Notes: generated from the sequence alone by a model not told the origin. Numbered from the stretch's first letter, positions 35,105 through 45,095 are shown. The stretch is DNA of 64,000 nucleotides from Changpingibacter yushuensis (GCF_014041995.1 NZ_CP059492.1:1798001-1862000); one strand, 5' to 3'. A program made the numbers and translations.

Positions 35105-36778
35105 CTAGACCTCTACAACAGTTGGGATGATCATGGGCGAGCGGCGAAGCTTACGGGAGACCCACCGGCCCATGACCCGGCGCATGGCTTGCTGCATGCC
35201 GTACGTATCCATGCCCTTCTCCAGAGCTTCCTCAAGAGCCACCGTGACTTCGGGGAGGATATCGTCAAACACAGATTCATCTTCCGCCATGGCGCGGGCT
35301 TGAATATGCGGGCCTGTCACAATCTGCTCAGCCTTGGCATCTACAGCAGCGAAGATGGCGATGAAGCCCTCTTCCGCGAGTATGCGGCGATCCTTGAGTT
35401 CGGTCTCTGTGATGTCTCCAACCGAGGATCCGTCAACATAGATCTCGTGGAATGGCACAGAACCTACCAGTTGGACCACTCCATCGTGCATATCTATGAC
35501 GGAACCGTTTTCCGCGAGGATCACATTCTCTGGCGGAACACCCGTCTTGACTGCTATGCCGCCGTTTGCCACCTGATGGCGAACTTCGCCGTGAATAGGC
35601 ATAGCAAAAGCCGGCTGGAGGATGTTGTAACAATAGAGCAGTTCGCCTTGAGCAGCGTGACCCGATACGTGAACACGTGCGTTTCCTTGGTGGATGACGC
35701 GGGCACCAAGACGCATGAGCCCATTGATAAGGCGGTACACGGAGTTTTCGTTGCCAGGGATAAGAGAGGACGCAAAAAGCACCGTATCGCTTGGACCCAC
35801 CGCTATCTTCGGATGAGTCGAGGATGCGATACGAGCTAGAACTGCCATCGGTTCACCTTGAGAACCAGTGGACATGTAGACCCTTTGATTCTCAGGGATG
35901 TCACGCATGTATCCCAGGTCCAAAAGCACTCCGGCCGGAACGTCCAAATAGCCGAGTTCAGCAGCGATGGTCATATTGCGCACCATCGAACGGCCAACGA
36001 AGGCAACCTTGCGCCCGTGGTGGGCGGCGGCGTTGAGTACTTGCTGAACGCGATGAACGTGTGACGAGAAGGAAGCCACCACGATCTGCCCAGGTGCATG
36101 AGCAAATACATCGTCGATAACCGGACCGATTTCTGATTCAGACCGTACGAAGCCGGGAACCTCAGCATTGGTTGAGTCGCACATGAACAGATCTACGCCC
36201 TCTTGACCGGCCTTGGCAAAGGCTCGCAGATCAGTCAGGCGGCCATCAACTGGCAGCTGATCCATCTTGAAGTCCCCCGTGATGAGAATGTTGCCTTCGG
36301 GTGACCGCACAAATACAGCCAAAGCATCAGGGACCGAGTGGTTCACCGCGATGAATTCCATCTCGAACGGCCCCACATTCTCTACGTCACCCTCCACCAC
36401 GATGTGGGAATGTGGCTTGATGCGGTGCTCTTGAAGCTTTGCCTCGATAAATGCAATGGTCAGCTGAGAACCGACAATTGGAATATCGTTACGAAGCTTC
36501 AGAAGATAGGGAACGGCACCAATATGGTCCTCATGGCCGTGCGTGAGCACAATGGCTTCGACGTCGTTAATCCGATTCTTCAGATAATCAATATCAGGAA
36601 GTATGAGATCAACGCCGGGTTGGCTTTCTTCCGGGAAGAGCACACCACAATCGACGACGACGAGCTTGCCCTGATACTCCAGAACATTGCAGTTGCGCCC
36701 GACTTCGCCTAACCCTCCAAGAGGAATGATACGAACGGCATCGTTGGACAAAGGAGCAGGCATCACGTGGTCAGTCAC
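35105..36778 (-). CDS. rnj: Ribonuclease J
   Basis: Beta-CASP metallo-beta-lactamase RNase with 5' exonuclease and endonuclease activity, 557 residues from GTG 36778. Zinc ligands are in LTHGHEDHIGAVPYLL near 75, and LICD-like FMCDSTNAEVPG, FVGRSMVRN and VHVSGHAAQGELL carry later catalytic and phosphate-pocket motifs. The protein ends IIPTVVEV, as in the mycobacterial enzyme. Two starts are possible, GTG 36778 (GACAAT 6 nt upstream) and ATG 36763. It follows dapA by about 85 nt, the same order as in mycobacteria. Confidence 0.95.
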   Translation of the reverse strand: MTDHVMPAPLSNDAVRIIPLGGLGEVGRNCNVLEYQGKLVVVDCGVLFPEESQPGVDLILPDIDYLKNRINDVEAIVLTHGHEDHIGAVPYLLKLRNDIPIVGSQLTIAFIEAKLQEHRIKPHSHIVVEGDVENVGPFEMEFIAVNHSVPDALAVFVRSPEGNILITGDFKMDQLPVDGRLTDLRAFAKAGQEGVDLFMCDSTNAEVPGFVRSESEIGPVIDDVFAHAPGQIVVASFSSHVHRVQQVLNAAAHHGRKVAFVGRSMVRNMTIAAELGYLDVPAGVLLDLGYMRDIPENQRVYMSTGSQGEPMAVLARIASSTHPKIAVGPSDTVLFASSLIPGNENSVYRLINGLMRLGARVIHQGNARVHVSGHAAQGELLYCYNILQPAFAMPIHGEVRHQVANGGIAVKTGVPPENVILAENGSVIDMHDGVVQLVGSVPFHEIYVDGSSVGDITETELKDRRILAEEGFIAIFAAVDAKAEQIVTGPHIQARAMAEDESVFDDILPEVTVALEEALEKGMDTYGMQQAMRRVMGRWVSRKLRRSPMIIPTVVEV

Positions 36779-36784
36779 AGCACT

Positions 36785-36790
36785 ATTGTC
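36785..36790 (-). promoter_or_regulatory. Possible -10 for leaderless RNase J mRNA
   Basis: GACAAT (close to TACAAT) lies 6 nt before the GTG at 36778. Confidence 0.35.
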
Positions 36791-36862
36791 GCATGAGATC
36801 AACCCGAATTGGCGGGCACATGCACATATGCGTTGTTGTTCATCGTTTGGGCGCGCTGTGGC

Positions 36863-37768
36863 TCACATCAATCCGTTGTGACGCAACACTTGGGCGAGTT
36901 CAGCAATCTGCCCCTTCGATGCTCCCACAAGCGGCAGCCGAAGAGTGGCTGAAGGCAGCACACCGGCAAGCTTGAGGGCTTCTTTGGCCATAACCGCACC
37001 TTGGCCCCCACCCATAATCGCTTGAATAACGGGCCGCTGGCGTGCGGCCTCAGCGCGCGCAGCAGGCAAATCGCCAGCGTCGACTTCTGTCACTAGCGCG
37101 CGCAGTTGCTTGGCAATGATATGCCCGGCCACAGATACAACACCGGACGCTCCGTGTGCGAGCCACGCAAAGTTCAGGGCGTCGTCGCCCGAGTAATACT
37201 CGAGCCCGGTGACGTCCATCTTCACAAAACCGTCAGCCACATCGCCTGTGGCGTCTTTGACAGCCAGAATGCGTGGATGCTCCGCGAGGCGCTTGAGAGT
37301 GTCCAACTCCAGCTTGACTCCGGTTCGCCCCGGGATGTCATAGATCATGACGGGCAGATCTGTGGCTTGGGTGACTGCCAGAATATGCTGGTACACGCCT
37401 TCTTGAGATGGGCGGTTGTAGTACGGAGCCACAACGAGCAAGCCATCGGCGCCCGATTCCAGTGCACCTTGCGCAACGCGTACTGCGTGCGCAGTGTCAT
37501 TCGAACCTGCGCCGGCGATCACCATCGCACGGTTTCCGAGGCTCTTCTTGACCTCCCGAACAAGCTCATCCTTCTCCGGCTGATGGGTGGTGGGAGACTC
37601 CCCAGTGGTACCCGAAAGGAGGATGGCGTCACAGCCATCGTCAACCAACTTGTTGGCTAGGGCCACGGCGGAATCTATGTCAAGGGCGCCGCCTTCATGG
37701 AACGGTGTCACCATCGCAACGGCGACAGAGCCGAATGCGCGCTGCGGGACCTGCGTTGTCTCACTCAT
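36863..37768 (-). CDS. dapA: 4-hydroxy-tetrahydrodipicolinate synthase
   Basis: Condenses pyruvate with aspartate semialdehyde, the first committed step to lysine and diaminopimelate, 301 residues. LLSGTTGESPTTHQPEKDEL near 49 holds the catalytic Thr pair, VVAPYYNRPSQEGVYQH the conserved Tyr, YDIPGRTGV the carboxylate-binding Arg and LAVKDATGD near 170 the Schiff-base Lys. The protein is full length. TAGAGT lies 8 nt before the ATG. It is divergent from an acetyltransferase gene and upstream of RNase J. Confidence 0.97.
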   Translation of the reverse strand: MSETTQVPQRAFGSVAVAMVTPFHEGGALDIDSAVALANKLVDDGCDAILLSGTTGESPTTHQPEKDELVREVKKSLGNRAMVIAGAGSNDTAHAVRVAQGALESGADGLLVVAPYYNRPSQEGVYQHILAVTQATDLPVMIYDIPGRTGVKLELDTLKRLAEHPRILAVKDATGDVADGFVKMDVTGLEYYSGDDALNFAWLAHGASGVVSVAGHIIAKQLRALVTEVDAGDLPAARAEAARQRPVIQAIMGGGQGAVMAKEALKLAGVLPSATLRLPLVGASKGQIAELAQVLRHNGLM

Positions 37769-37776
37769 GCTTCATG

Positions 37777-37782
37777 ACTCTA
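37777..37782 (-). promoter_or_regulatory. Possible -10 for dapA
   Basis: TAGAGT on the minus strand, 8 nt before the dapA ATG. Confidence 0.35.
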
Positions 37783-37859
37783 GCGTGCGCGAAGACGTTG
37801 CGTGGCAAGGACCCGATATTCGGACGGACGTCAATTGGGCGGACCAACGCGGTGCCAGC

Positions 37860-37865
37860 TAGCCT
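37860..37865 (+). promoter_or_regulatory. -10 hexamer for the leaderless acetyltransferase gene
   Basis: TAGCCT lies 7 nt before ATG 37873, with no Shine-Dalgarno between. Confidence 0.4.
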
Positions 37866-37872
37866 AGTGGGC

Positions 37873-38475
37873 ATGAGCGAGTCACATGTGTTTGTTCGTC
37901 CTGCTACTGGCCTAGACGCCTCTGCGATGGGCGATATTCATGCACGAACGATGAAAGCCGAGCTGGTGGCAGCTACGGGCGCACGCCTCGCTGCTGACGT
38001 GGAGGCGCTGATCGACGCCCGTGTGTTCGCCAATGCGTGGCTTGGCACCATCTCGAACCCACCTTCCTCCGATCATCACGTACTCGTTGCAGTTCACGAC
38101 GGCGTCATAGCGGGATTCGTCGCGTTTTGCCCCACTGTTGTGTCCGACGACGTGGTCGTGACACCCGCGCGGGCAAATGTCGCGGAGCAGCGCAGTAGCG
38201 AAGCAGCCAAACGGGTTGTGGTGGAAGTGACGGCTTTGGAAGTTCCCGCGGCACGGCAGCGGGCAGGGCACGGATCGCGCCTTCTGGCTGCGGCAACGGA
38301 CACCGCCCGCCAACAGGGAGCCACTGAGATCCAGACATGGGTGTTGGCGGGCGACGACGCGCACATCAAGTTCTTTCAGGCCGCAGGCTTTGCGCCTGCG
38401 GGACTGCGCCGCGCAGTGGACGTGGGCGGCGTCTTGGTCAACGAGCACTGCTGGCATGCTCTGCTGGCAGAGTGA
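37873..38475 (+). CDS. GNAT family N-acetyltransferase
   Basis: Acetyl-CoA-dependent acetyltransferase of 200 residues. The GNAT order is visible: FVRPATGLDASAMGDIHART at the N-terminus, HVLVAVHDGVIAGFVAF (strands 2-3), VVVEVTALEVPAARQRAGHG with the acetyl-CoA loop R-x-G-H-G, and FFQAAGFAPAG near the end. The substrate cannot be inferred; the RimI-like pattern suggests a protein or small amine. ATG 37873 is chosen for the TAGCCT 7 nt upstream; the frame is open to 37705. Its TGA lies inside the terminator hairpin. Confidence 0.82.
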   Translation: MSESHVFVRPATGLDASAMGDIHARTMKAELVAATGARLAADVEALIDARVFANAWLGTISNPPSSDHHVLVAVHDGVIAGFVAFCPTVVSDDVVVTPARANVAEQRSSEAAKRVVVEVTALEVPAARQRAGHGSRLLAAATDTARQQGATEIQTWVLAGDDAHIKFFQAAGFAPAGLRRAVDVGGVLVNEHCWHALLAE

Positions 38476-38505
38476 ACGCCCACGATCACGTGATCGTGGG
38501 CGTTC
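38474..38505. terminator. Bidirectional terminator between acetyltransferase and pfkA
   Basis: A perfect 32-nt palindrome (left arm GAACGCCCACGATCAC) overlaps the last two bases of the acetyltransferase stop codon. It lies between convergent genes and has no T-run. Confidence 0.7.
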
Positions 38506-38634
38506 GGCCTAGAATTCTCTGATGCCTACATGCCAGCCCCGTAGGATACCGCCGCCTTTTCCCGTGAGCTTTGCCGACTTCTCAGACTCCCCAGCGGCCT
38601 AGAGACTCCCAAGCGGCCTAGTTTCCCAAGCCCC

Positions 38635-39765
38635 CTAGTCTCCGAGGTTCGTTCCCACATCCCGTGCGGCAGTGACCCATGGGTGGTCTAGAGGCACGGT
38701 TTTGACTGAACCGGCGACCTCTTCGAGTGGCACAGGTTCGGATCCTTGGCCGCGAGCGGCAACAGTAATTCCGAACTCCCCGTTAGCCACGTGACGTGCT
38801 CCGGCACCGCCCAGAACTGTGCCGAGCAGACGGTCAGACGCATCCGGCGTACCTCCGCGCTGCACATATCCCAAGACTGTCACGCGGGCTTCGAGCCCGG
38901 TGATTCCTTCGAGTTCTTCGGCAAGCTTAAAGGCGTTGTCACGATGCCCGCTCAGGACGCTTTGCCGGTACTCCTTTGCTGCCCGTTTCGCTTCAGGCGA
39001 GGTTGCGGTCCTCACGAGCGATTCCGCTGCTGCCAGAGTTGCCGTGTCTTTGACGCTCAGTGCACCTTCGGCAATCGCAAGAACTGAGAAGTTGTGCCCA
39101 GAACGCGCGCGTTCTTCAACCGAGGCGGCGATCGCATTGACCTCGTACGGAATCTCGGGGATAAGGACGATGTCCGCTCCCCCGGCGATCCCAGCGCCCA
39201 GCGCCAGCCAGCCGGCCTTGTGACCCATGGTCTCTACCACCACAATGCGGTGATGGGAATGGGCTGTGGAGTGAAGCCTGTCGATTGCCTCAGTGGCGAT
39301 TCCCAACGCAGTGGAGAACCCGAAGCTGGTGTCAGTATGCGCGATGTCGTTGTCAATCGTCTTAGGAAGGTGGATGACGTTGAGCCCGGCTTCTGCGAGC
39401 TTCATGGCATTCTTCGCGGTTCCGCCACCACCAATGCACACGAGGGCGTCCAGATCGTTCTTGTGGTAGTTCTCAACGATGGTGGGCACCATGTTGACGA
39501 TTTCGCCGTTCACGTTCATCTTGTGCGGTTTGTCGCGCGAGGTGCCCAAGATCGTCCCGCCCACGGTGAGGATTCCCGCGAGGTCAATTGAGGTTAGTTG
39601 ACGTGTGTGATTCTCAGCCAACCCTCGAATCCCATCGATAAAGCCAACTAGCTCCATGTCATAACGCGAGATGGCAGCTTTGCCAAACCCTCGAATGGCG
39701 GCGTTAAGCCCTGGGCTGTCGCCTCCAGCGGTCAGCACACCTACTCTGCGTGGGGTTTCACTCAT
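38635..39765 (-). CDS. pfkA: 6-phosphofructokinase
   Basis: Phosphorylates fructose 6-phosphate at C1 in glycolysis, 376 residues. TAGGDSPGLNAAIRG opens the nucleotide site near 11. Donor-selecting residues read GGGG in CIGGGGTAKNAM and Lys in PKTIDNDIAHTDTSFGF; Gly at the position equivalent to E. coli 104 usually means ATP, while Lys at the 124-equivalent is common in PPi enzymes, so the phosphoryl donor is not certain. ATG 39765 has AAGGAGG close upstream, which decides it over the longer frame to 39819. Confidence 0.92.
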   Translation of the reverse strand: MSETPRRVGVLTAGGDSPGLNAAIRGFGKAAISRYDMELVGFIDGIRGLAENHTRQLTSIDLAGILTVGGTILGTSRDKPHKMNVNGEIVNMVPTIVENYHKNDLDALVCIGGGGTAKNAMKLAEAGLNVIHLPKTIDNDIAHTDTSFGFSTALGIATEAIDRLHSTAHSHHRIVVVETMGHKAGWLALGAGIAGGADIVLIPEIPYEVNAIAASVEERARSGHNFSVLAIAEGALSVKDTATLAAAESLVRTATSPEAKRAAKEYRQSVLSGHRDNAFKLAEELEGITGLEARVTVLGYVQRGGTPDASDRLLGTVLGGAGARHVANGEFGITVAARGQGSEPVPLEEVAGSVKTVPLDHPWVTAARDVGTNLGD

Positions 39766-39876
39766 CGGCCCCTCCTTCATCAGTCGGTTCAGCGCCGGGA
39801 AAGGTGGCCGCTGTGCCACCTTTGTTTGCCCGGCATCTCATGATTATTTCGTAGACTACCTGAGAGATCGCGCGCT

Positions 39877-40617
39877 CTAGAGGTCGATCACCTTATCTAG
39901 GCCATATGTGAGCCCACCCCGCCCCATTACATTGCGGATCGCGAGCAGTACCCCCGGCATGAAGCTTGTTCGATCAAAGGAGTCTTGGCGCAACACCAGT
40001 TGTTCCGCGGGGTTTCCGAGCAGTACCTCCTCGTGCGCGTTCAGACCGCGAAGGCGAACTGCATGGACGTGCACGCCCTCAACATTGGCGCCTCGCGCTC
40101 CCTCCGGATCGATCTGCGTAGCATCGGGGCTGGCGGCAACACCAGCGGCCACCCGGGCTGCTGAGATGCGCTTGGCCGTGGTTGTGGCCGTTCCTGATGG
40201 AGCGTCCACTTTCTCTGGATGGTGTAGTTCAATTACCTCCACCGATTCGAAATACGGCGCCGCCTTTTCCGCGAAGCTCATGAGCAATACCGCGGAAAGC
40301 CCATAATTCGGCGCGATGATCACCGAACGTCGTGTGGCATCCGCATGTTCACCCACACGCGCAAGCGATTCTTCCGTCCAGCCGGTTGTGCCGACGACGA
40401 CGTCGACCCCACAGTCCAGCAGCGCATGGACGTTGGCTTCAGTCACCGCGGGAACGGTGAACTCGACAGCCACTTGTGCGCCGTTGAGATTTCCCTCGAT
40501 GGAAACACCGGCGTCAATCTGGGCCACAAGTTCCAGATCCTCCGCCTGGCTTACCGCATCGCAAACCGTCCTACCCATGCGGCCTGCTGCGCCTATTACT
40601 GCCACTTTGATCGTCAT
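39877..40617 (-). CDS. dapB: 4-hydroxy-tetrahydrodipicolinate reductase
   Basis: NAD(P)H-dependent second step after DapA in the lysine/diaminopimelate pathway, 246 residues. The Rossmann motif VAVIGAAGRMGRTVCDAV is at 5-22; the catalytic region ELHHPEKVDAPSGTA (near 125-139) has the His-His and Lys of the active site. The protein is full length. The ATG follows TAACCT by 6 nt. It lies downstream of the M16 protease gene, as in mycobacteria. Confidence 0.97.
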   Translation of the reverse strand: MTIKVAVIGAAGRMGRTVCDAVSQAEDLELVAQIDAGVSIEGNLNGAQVAVEFTVPAVTEANVHALLDCGVDVVVGTTGWTEESLARVGEHADATRRSVIIAPNYGLSAVLLMSFAEKAAPYFESVEVIELHHPEKVDAPSGTATTTAKRISAARVAAGVAASPDATQIDPEGARGANVEGVHVHAVRLRGLNAHEEVLLGNPAEQLVLRQDSFDRTSFMPGVLLAIRNVMGRGGLTYGLDKVIDL

Positions 40618-40623
40618 GAAATC

Positions 40624-40629
40624 AGGTTA
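40624..40629 (-). promoter_or_regulatory. -10 hexamer for leaderless dapB
   Basis: TAACCT on the minus strand, then GATTTC, then the dapB ATG. Confidence 0.48.
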
Positions 40630-40736
40630 CCGTCTGAGGCGCACCGAGCAGAAAGATGTTCGCTGAAAGGCCTTGGGCTGTGGAACGGCGTTAGTTACCC
40701 ACACTCTCTCGTGTGGCACGTAGTTCGGAAAGGTGT

Positions 40737-42059
40737 CTAGCCCTGCGGACCCACTGTGCACAGAGAACGAGGACCGGATGCCAACTGCCGTGCCAACTCG
40801 GTAATCTGTTCCGCCGTCACAGCGCGTGACCGGCGGAGCTGCTCATCTTGGGACACGAGTGTGCCGCGAATGAGTTCCGCATGCCCAAGCCGATTCATGT
40901 GGCTTGAAATTCGCTCGGCGTCAAAGATGATGTCTGCACGTACACGCCGGTAGGCAGACTCCACTTCGTCTTGAGTGACGCCGTTGGCGGCCAAATCGTC
41001 AAGGCATGCGCCAAGCAACTCGGACACAGCAGAAACATTATCTGGTGCACATCCAGCGTAGAGTCCGAACATTCCCCCTTCAGGGAAGTTGGCCGGGAAT
41101 GAGTACGTGGAGTAGGCCAGCCCACGTTCCTCGCGAATCTGTTGGAACAACCGCGATGATGTGCCACCACCGAGGATCGCGTTCAACGCAAAAATGACGG
41201 GACGGCGTTCATCGAACAGATCCATCGCAGGCATTCCGAGCACTACAGCTGCTTGTTCTACGGCACGATTGAGATGCTGGCGTGTGGGCTGGGCGTATTC
41301 GATTTGGCTGGCGTATCGCCTTTCGCTGGGAACGGCAGGCGACGAAGTATCCCATCCTGAGATCTCAAGCAAGTGCAACACATCGTCGCACAACTGATCG
41401 TGATTGATTGCGCCCGCGGCCGTCACCACCAGCTCATTCGATCGGTATTTTGAACCGTAATGGGCGGTCAGCCGATCATGTGACAGCGCTGTCACTGACT
41501 CCCTCGATCCACCAACCGGGCGTCCAAGCGGGTGATTCTGGAACACCATGGCTGGAATGGCTTCGTGCGCCACCTCGGAGGCGTCGTCGTTATACATGGC
41601 GAGTTCCTCGAGGATAACGCCGCGTTCCATCTCCATATCCTCAGCGCTAAGCCGGGCGCCGGTGACCATATCTGTGAGCAGATCTAGGCCGTCGAATAGA
41701 TCCTCGTCGAATACATGGCCGTAGTAGCAGGTGTACTGCTTGGCCGTGGCTGCGTTGAATCCGCCACCAAGGTAGTCGATGCGCTCCGCGATATCCTTAG
41801 CGCTGCGCTTCTTCGTCCCCTTGAAGAGAAGATGTTCAAGGAAGTGGGTTGACCCTTCGGATCCCGGAGCTTCATCCCGCGAACCCGCTCCGATCCACAG
41901 CCCAACCGAGGTCGAATGCTGATGGGGTATCTCCTCAGTGAGAACGCGAATGCCGCCGGGAAGGATACTTCGGCGAGTGACAAGGCCGTTGTCAACAAGC
42001 CGCATTTCCTTTTCGGCATCCAGATCGAGTGAACGTTCGGTGAAATCTGCAGCAACCAC
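40737..42059 (-). CDS. M16 family zinc protease (PepR-like)
   Basis: Zinc endopeptidase of 440 residues related to mitochondrial processing peptidase and pitrilysin. The inverted zinc motif HFLEH lies near 72-76, with the distal Glu in VILEELAMYNDD near 150. The C-terminal half is the second, inactive M16 domain (LGGGTSSRLFQQIREERGLAYS), giving the usual two-domain clamshell half. Location between pnp and dapB matches mycobacterial pepR (Rv2782c). GTG 42059 has TACGCT 6 nt upstream; ATG 42005, behind AAAAGGAA, is an alternative start. Confidence 0.9.
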   Translation of the reverse strand: MVAADFTERSLDLDAEKEMRLVDNGLVTRRSILPGGIRVLTEEIPHQHSTSVGLWIGAGSRDEAPGSEGSTHFLEHLLFKGTKKRSAKDIAERIDYLGGGFNAATAKQYTCYYGHVFDEDLFDGLDLLTDMVTGARLSAEDMEMERGVILEELAMYNDDASEVAHEAIPAMVFQNHPLGRPVGGSRESVTALSHDRLTAHYGSKYRSNELVVTAAGAINHDQLCDDVLHLLEISGWDTSSPAVPSERRYASQIEYAQPTRQHLNRAVEQAAVVLGMPAMDLFDERRPVIFALNAILGGGTSSRLFQQIREERGLAYSTYSFPANFPEGGMFGLYAGCAPDNVSAVSELLGACLDDLAANGVTQDEVESAYRRVRADIIFDAERISSHMNRLGHAELIRGTLVSQDEQLRRSRAVTAEQITELARQLASGPRSLCTVGPQG

Positions 42060-42065
42060 TATGCC

Positions 42066-42071
42066 AGCGTA
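42066..42071 (-). promoter_or_regulatory. -10 hexamer for the leaderless M16 protease gene
   Basis: TACGCT on the minus strand, then GGCATA, then GTG 42059. It lies directly behind the pnp terminator. Confidence 0.45.
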
Positions 42072-42078
42072 ATGGAAA

Positions 42079-42112
42079 CAAGCGGCCCAGAAGAAACCTT
42101 CTGGGCCGCTTG
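42079..42112 (-). terminator. Terminator of pnp
   Basis: A perfect 15-bp stem (CAAGCGGCCCAGAAG arm) with loop AAAC. On the minus strand it is followed by TTTCC. It lies 58 nt past the pnp stop and just before the M16 gene promoter. Confidence 0.78.
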
Positions 42113-42169
42113 CCTATCACATCACTATCTCACCGCTCGCAAGCCACAGCCTGCCAGCGGTGGATTGAC

Positions 42170-44518
42170 TCACTCTCCTTCGGGAGCTGAGCCTTCGCCT
42201 GCATCATCCGAGTGGGTACGGCGGCGCTGGCGGGAGCCACGGCGCGAACCGCGTTCGCCACCGCGATCGCCCCGCTCACCACGGTCGCTGCGAGGACGGC
42301 GTTCGCCTTCCTCCTCCGAATCGCGCTCAGTGACGGCAACGCCATCGACAACAGCAGCCAGCGAAACCTTGCCGCGTGAATCCAGCTCGGAGATCTCGAC
42401 CTCGACCTTGTCACCGACGTTGACCACGTCTTCCACGTTCTCGACGCGCTTGCCGCCCACCATCCGACGAATCTGCGAGATATGCAGTAGGCCGTCGCGG
42501 CCCGGCATAAGGGAAACGAACGCACCGAACGTGGTGGTCTTGACAACCGTGCCCACGAAGCGCTCGCCAACCTCAGGCATCTGTGGGTTTGCAATCGCAT
42601 TGATCGCCGAACGCGCAGCATCAGCAGACTCGCCATTGCTCGCGCCGATGAAGACGGTACCGTCTTCTTCGATCGTGATGTCTGCGCCGGTATCCTCCTG
42701 GATCTGGTTGATCATCTTGCCCTTGGGTCCGATGACTTCACCGATCTTGTCGGAAGGAATCTTGACGGAGATGATTCGTGGTGCTGTTGGCGCCATCTCA
42801 TCAGGACCACCAATGGCTTCGTTCATGAGATCGAGGATCGCGAGGCGTGCCTCACGAGCCTGGCCCAGAGCGGCATCCAGCACTGCGGCAGGAATGCCGG
42901 CCAGCTTGGTGTCAAGCTGAAGAGCCGTGACATACTCGCGTGTGCCGGCAACCTTGAAGTCCATATCGCCGAGTGCATCCTCAGCGCCCAGAATGTCTGT
43001 CAGTGTGACGAAACGAGTCTGGTTGTCGATCGTGTCTGAAATCAGGCCCATCGCAATACCTGCAACAGGGGCCTTCAGCGGCACACCAGCGTTGAGCAGA
43101 GCGAGGGTCGAGGCGCACACAGATCCCATTGACGATGAACCGTTCGAGCCCATGGTCTCAGAGACCTGACGAATCGCGTAGGGGAACTCTTCGCGTTCAG
43201 GAAGCTGGGATTCGAGTGCGATCTCAGCAAGGTGGCCGTGACCGATCTCGCGGCGCTTGGGGCTACCAACGCGGCCGGTCTCACCAGTCGAGTATGGCGG
43301 GAAGTTGTAGTGGTGAATGTAGCGCTTGCGGGTAACCGGAGAAAGGTTATCCAGCTGCTGCTCCATCTTCAGCATGTTCAAGGTTGTAACGCCCAAGATC
43401 TGGGTTTCGCCGCGCTGGAACAGTGCAGAGCCGTGAACGCGAGGTAGCACACCGGCTTCTGCGCTGATGGAACGAATCTCAACCGGGGTGCGGCCGTCCA
43501 TACGGACGCCTTCAGTGAGTACGTGACGGCGCATTGTCTTCTTGAAAGCTGCGTTGACCGCAGCGGCCACCATGTTCTCCAGCTCCGGGAACTGGTCTGC
43601 CAGTTCGGCAACCACAGAATCCGTCAGAGTGTTGAGAGCCTCATCGCGTTCGGCCTTGGCAACAATGCCCAAGATCGGAGCGAAACGATCGCCGAGCACG
43701 CCTTCAACAGCCGCTAGCTGATCCTCCGTGTAATCGGGGAAGAATGGGAATTCGCCCGTGGGCTTTCCGCACTCCTCAATGAGCTTGATCTGCGCTTCGC
43801 ACAGCTCGCGAATAACTGGCTTAGCAGCTTCCAACCCCTCGGCCACGATTGCTTCGGTGGGCTTGGTGCCGCCGACCTTGATAACAGCGTCAGCGTTCTC
43901 CGGAGCGGAGGCTTCGACCATCATGACGGCGACGTCGTCGCCAACAATGCGGCCAGCGATTGCCATCGTGAAGGTGGCGCGTGCCATTTCGCTGTAGCGA
44001 GGGAATGCGATCCACTTGCCGTCAACGAGCGCAATGCGAGTACCACCAACTGGGCCGGAGAACGGCAGGCCAGCAAGGGAGGTGGAAAGTGAAGCGGCGT
44101 TGATGGCGACGACGTCGTACGCATCGTCCGGGTGAATCGTCAGTACAGTTGCGACAACCTGAACTTCGTTACGCATGCCCTTCTTGAATGCGGGGCGCAA
44201 CGGACGGTCGATGAGGCGAGCGGCGAGGATGGCCTCAGTACCGGGACGGCCTTCGCGGCGGAAGAACGATCCAGGGATGCGGCCAGCTGCGTAAGCGCGC
44301 TCTTCCACGTCTACGGTCAGCGGGAAGAAATCAAAATGTTCCTTCGGCGACTTAGATGCCGTGGTGGCGGCGAACACGGTTGTTTCACCGTCAAGGTAAG
44401 CGACTGCTGAGCCATTTGCCTGACGGGCGAGAACGCCCGTCTCGAAACGGATTGTGCGGGTTCCGAAAGAGCCATTGTCAATGACTGCCTCGGAAGAATG
44501 AACGTCAGGACCCTCCAC
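42170..44518 (-). CDS. pnp: Polyribonucleotide nucleotidyltransferase (PNPase)
   Basis: Phosphorolytic 3'-5' exoribonuclease of 782 residues, which may also add tails (the actinobacterial GpsI form). Two RNase PH domains are present, the second starting near [17 protein letters not shown] (about 345) with the catalytic site around [20 protein letters not shown] domain ([20 protein letters not shown] near 615) and an S1 domain ([20 protein letters not shown] near 685) follow, then an Arg/Gly/Glu-rich tail of about 50 residues. The GTG start has AGGAGG 5 nt upstream. It lies next to rpsO, the usual pair. Confidence 0.97.
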   Translation of the reverse strand: MEGPDVHSSEAVIDNGSFGTRTIRFETGVLARQANGSAVAYLDGETTVFAATTASKSPKEHFDFFPLTVDVEERAYAAGRIPGSFFRREGRPGTEAILAARLIDRPLRPAFKKGMRNEVQVVATVLTIHPDDAYDVVAINAASLSTSLAGLPFSGPVGGTRIALVDGKWIAFPRYSEMARATFTMAIAGRIVGDDVAVMMVEASAPENADAVIKVGGTKPTEAIVAEGLEAAKPVIRELCEAQIKLIEECGKPTGEFPFFPDYTEDQLAAVEGVLGDRFAPILGIVAKAERDEALNTLTDSVVAELADQFPELENMVAAAVNAAFKKTMRRHVLTEGVRMDGRTPVEIRSISAEAGVLPRVHGSALFQRGETQILGVTTLNMLKMEQQLDNLSPVTRKRYIHHYNFPPYSTGETGRVGSPKRREIGHGHLAEIALESQLPEREEFPYAIRQVSETMGSNGSSSMGSVCASTLALLNAGVPLKAPVAGIAMGLISDTIDNQTRFVTLTDILGAEDALGDMDFKVAGTREYVTALQLDTKLAGIPAAVLDAALGQAREARLAILDLMNEAIGGPDEMAPTAPRIISVKIPSDKIGEVIGPKGKMINQIQEDTGADITIEEDGTVFIGASNGESADAARSAINAIANPQMPEVGERFVGTVVKTTTFGAFVSLMPGRDGLLHISQIRRMVGGKRVENVEDVVNVGDKVEVEISELDSRGKVSLAAVVDGVAVTERDSEEEGERRPRSDRGERGDRGGERGSRRGSRQRRRTHSDDAGEGSAPEGE

Positions 44519-44785
44519 AGGGACCTCCTTCTTTTGCTCCCGACACGGCCATCAGTAAAAACCCGCGGAACAGCTTCCGTAGGCCACCACCGAGGACCGG
44601 GTGCGGGTCTATCTTCTTTGTCGATCGTGGAGGCGGGGGCCTCCAGTTTGCTGTGGCATGAGCGGCGAACAAGCCACTCAGCCATTGGCAGACTACCGAA
44701 TTCTATTCGGAGTTGTCTGTTGTTTGCGTGAACACACGGGCTCACTGTGGCTGTTAACGATTCGCCATTCGGCTCAACAAACTAC
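44519..44785 (-). other. pnp leader region
   Basis: No gene is seen in this part of the gap between rpsO and pnp. Two small hairpins lie upstream of pnp: CGGAA-CAGC-TTCCG (44566-44579) and GGAGGC-GGGG-GCCTCC (44629-44644). In enteric bacteria PNPase autoregulates through a cleaved leader hairpin; whether these do so is unknown. Confidence 0.35.
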
Positions 44786-44816
44786 AAGCGGCCCGGGCAA
44801 TATGCCCAGGCCGCTT
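44786..44816 (-). terminator. Terminator of rpsO
   Basis: A 14-bp stem with one C-A mismatch (arm AAGCGGCC then GGGCA) and a 3-nt loop, 10 nt past the rpsO stop. TTGTAGTTTG follows on the minus strand. Confidence 0.78.
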
Positions 44817-44825
44817 ATCAGTTAG

Positions 44826-45095
44826 TCATCGGCGCAAGCCGAGACGAGCAATGAGGGAACGGTAGCGTTCGATGTCTTCTTCAGCAAGGTATGCGAGAAG
44901 GCGCTTGCGCTGACCGATGAGGAGCATCAGACCACGGCGTGAGTGGTGATCGTGCTTGTGTGTGCGGAAGTGCTCAGTGAGCTCCTTGATACGAGCTGAG
45001 AGCAGTGCAACCTGAACCTCGGGCGAACCGGTGTCACCTTCATGGGTTGCGTACTCTGCAATGATCTGCTGCTTTTCTTCAGGCTTGAGCGCCAT
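44826..45095 (-). CDS. rpsO: 30S ribosomal protein S15
   Basis: Small ribosomal protein that binds 16S rRNA helices 20-22 early in assembly, 89 residues. The S15 signature runs through [20 protein letters not shown] and [20 protein letters not shown]. It ends in basic [12 protein letters not shown] 45095 (AAGGAGAAT upstream) gives the normal length; the frame stays open further upstream without similarity. A terminator follows immediately. Confidence 0.98.
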   Translation of the reverse strand: MALKPEEKQQIIAEYATHEGDTGSPEVQVALLSARIKELTEHFRTHKHDHHSRRGLMLLIGQRKRLLAYLAEEDIERYRSLIARLGLRR

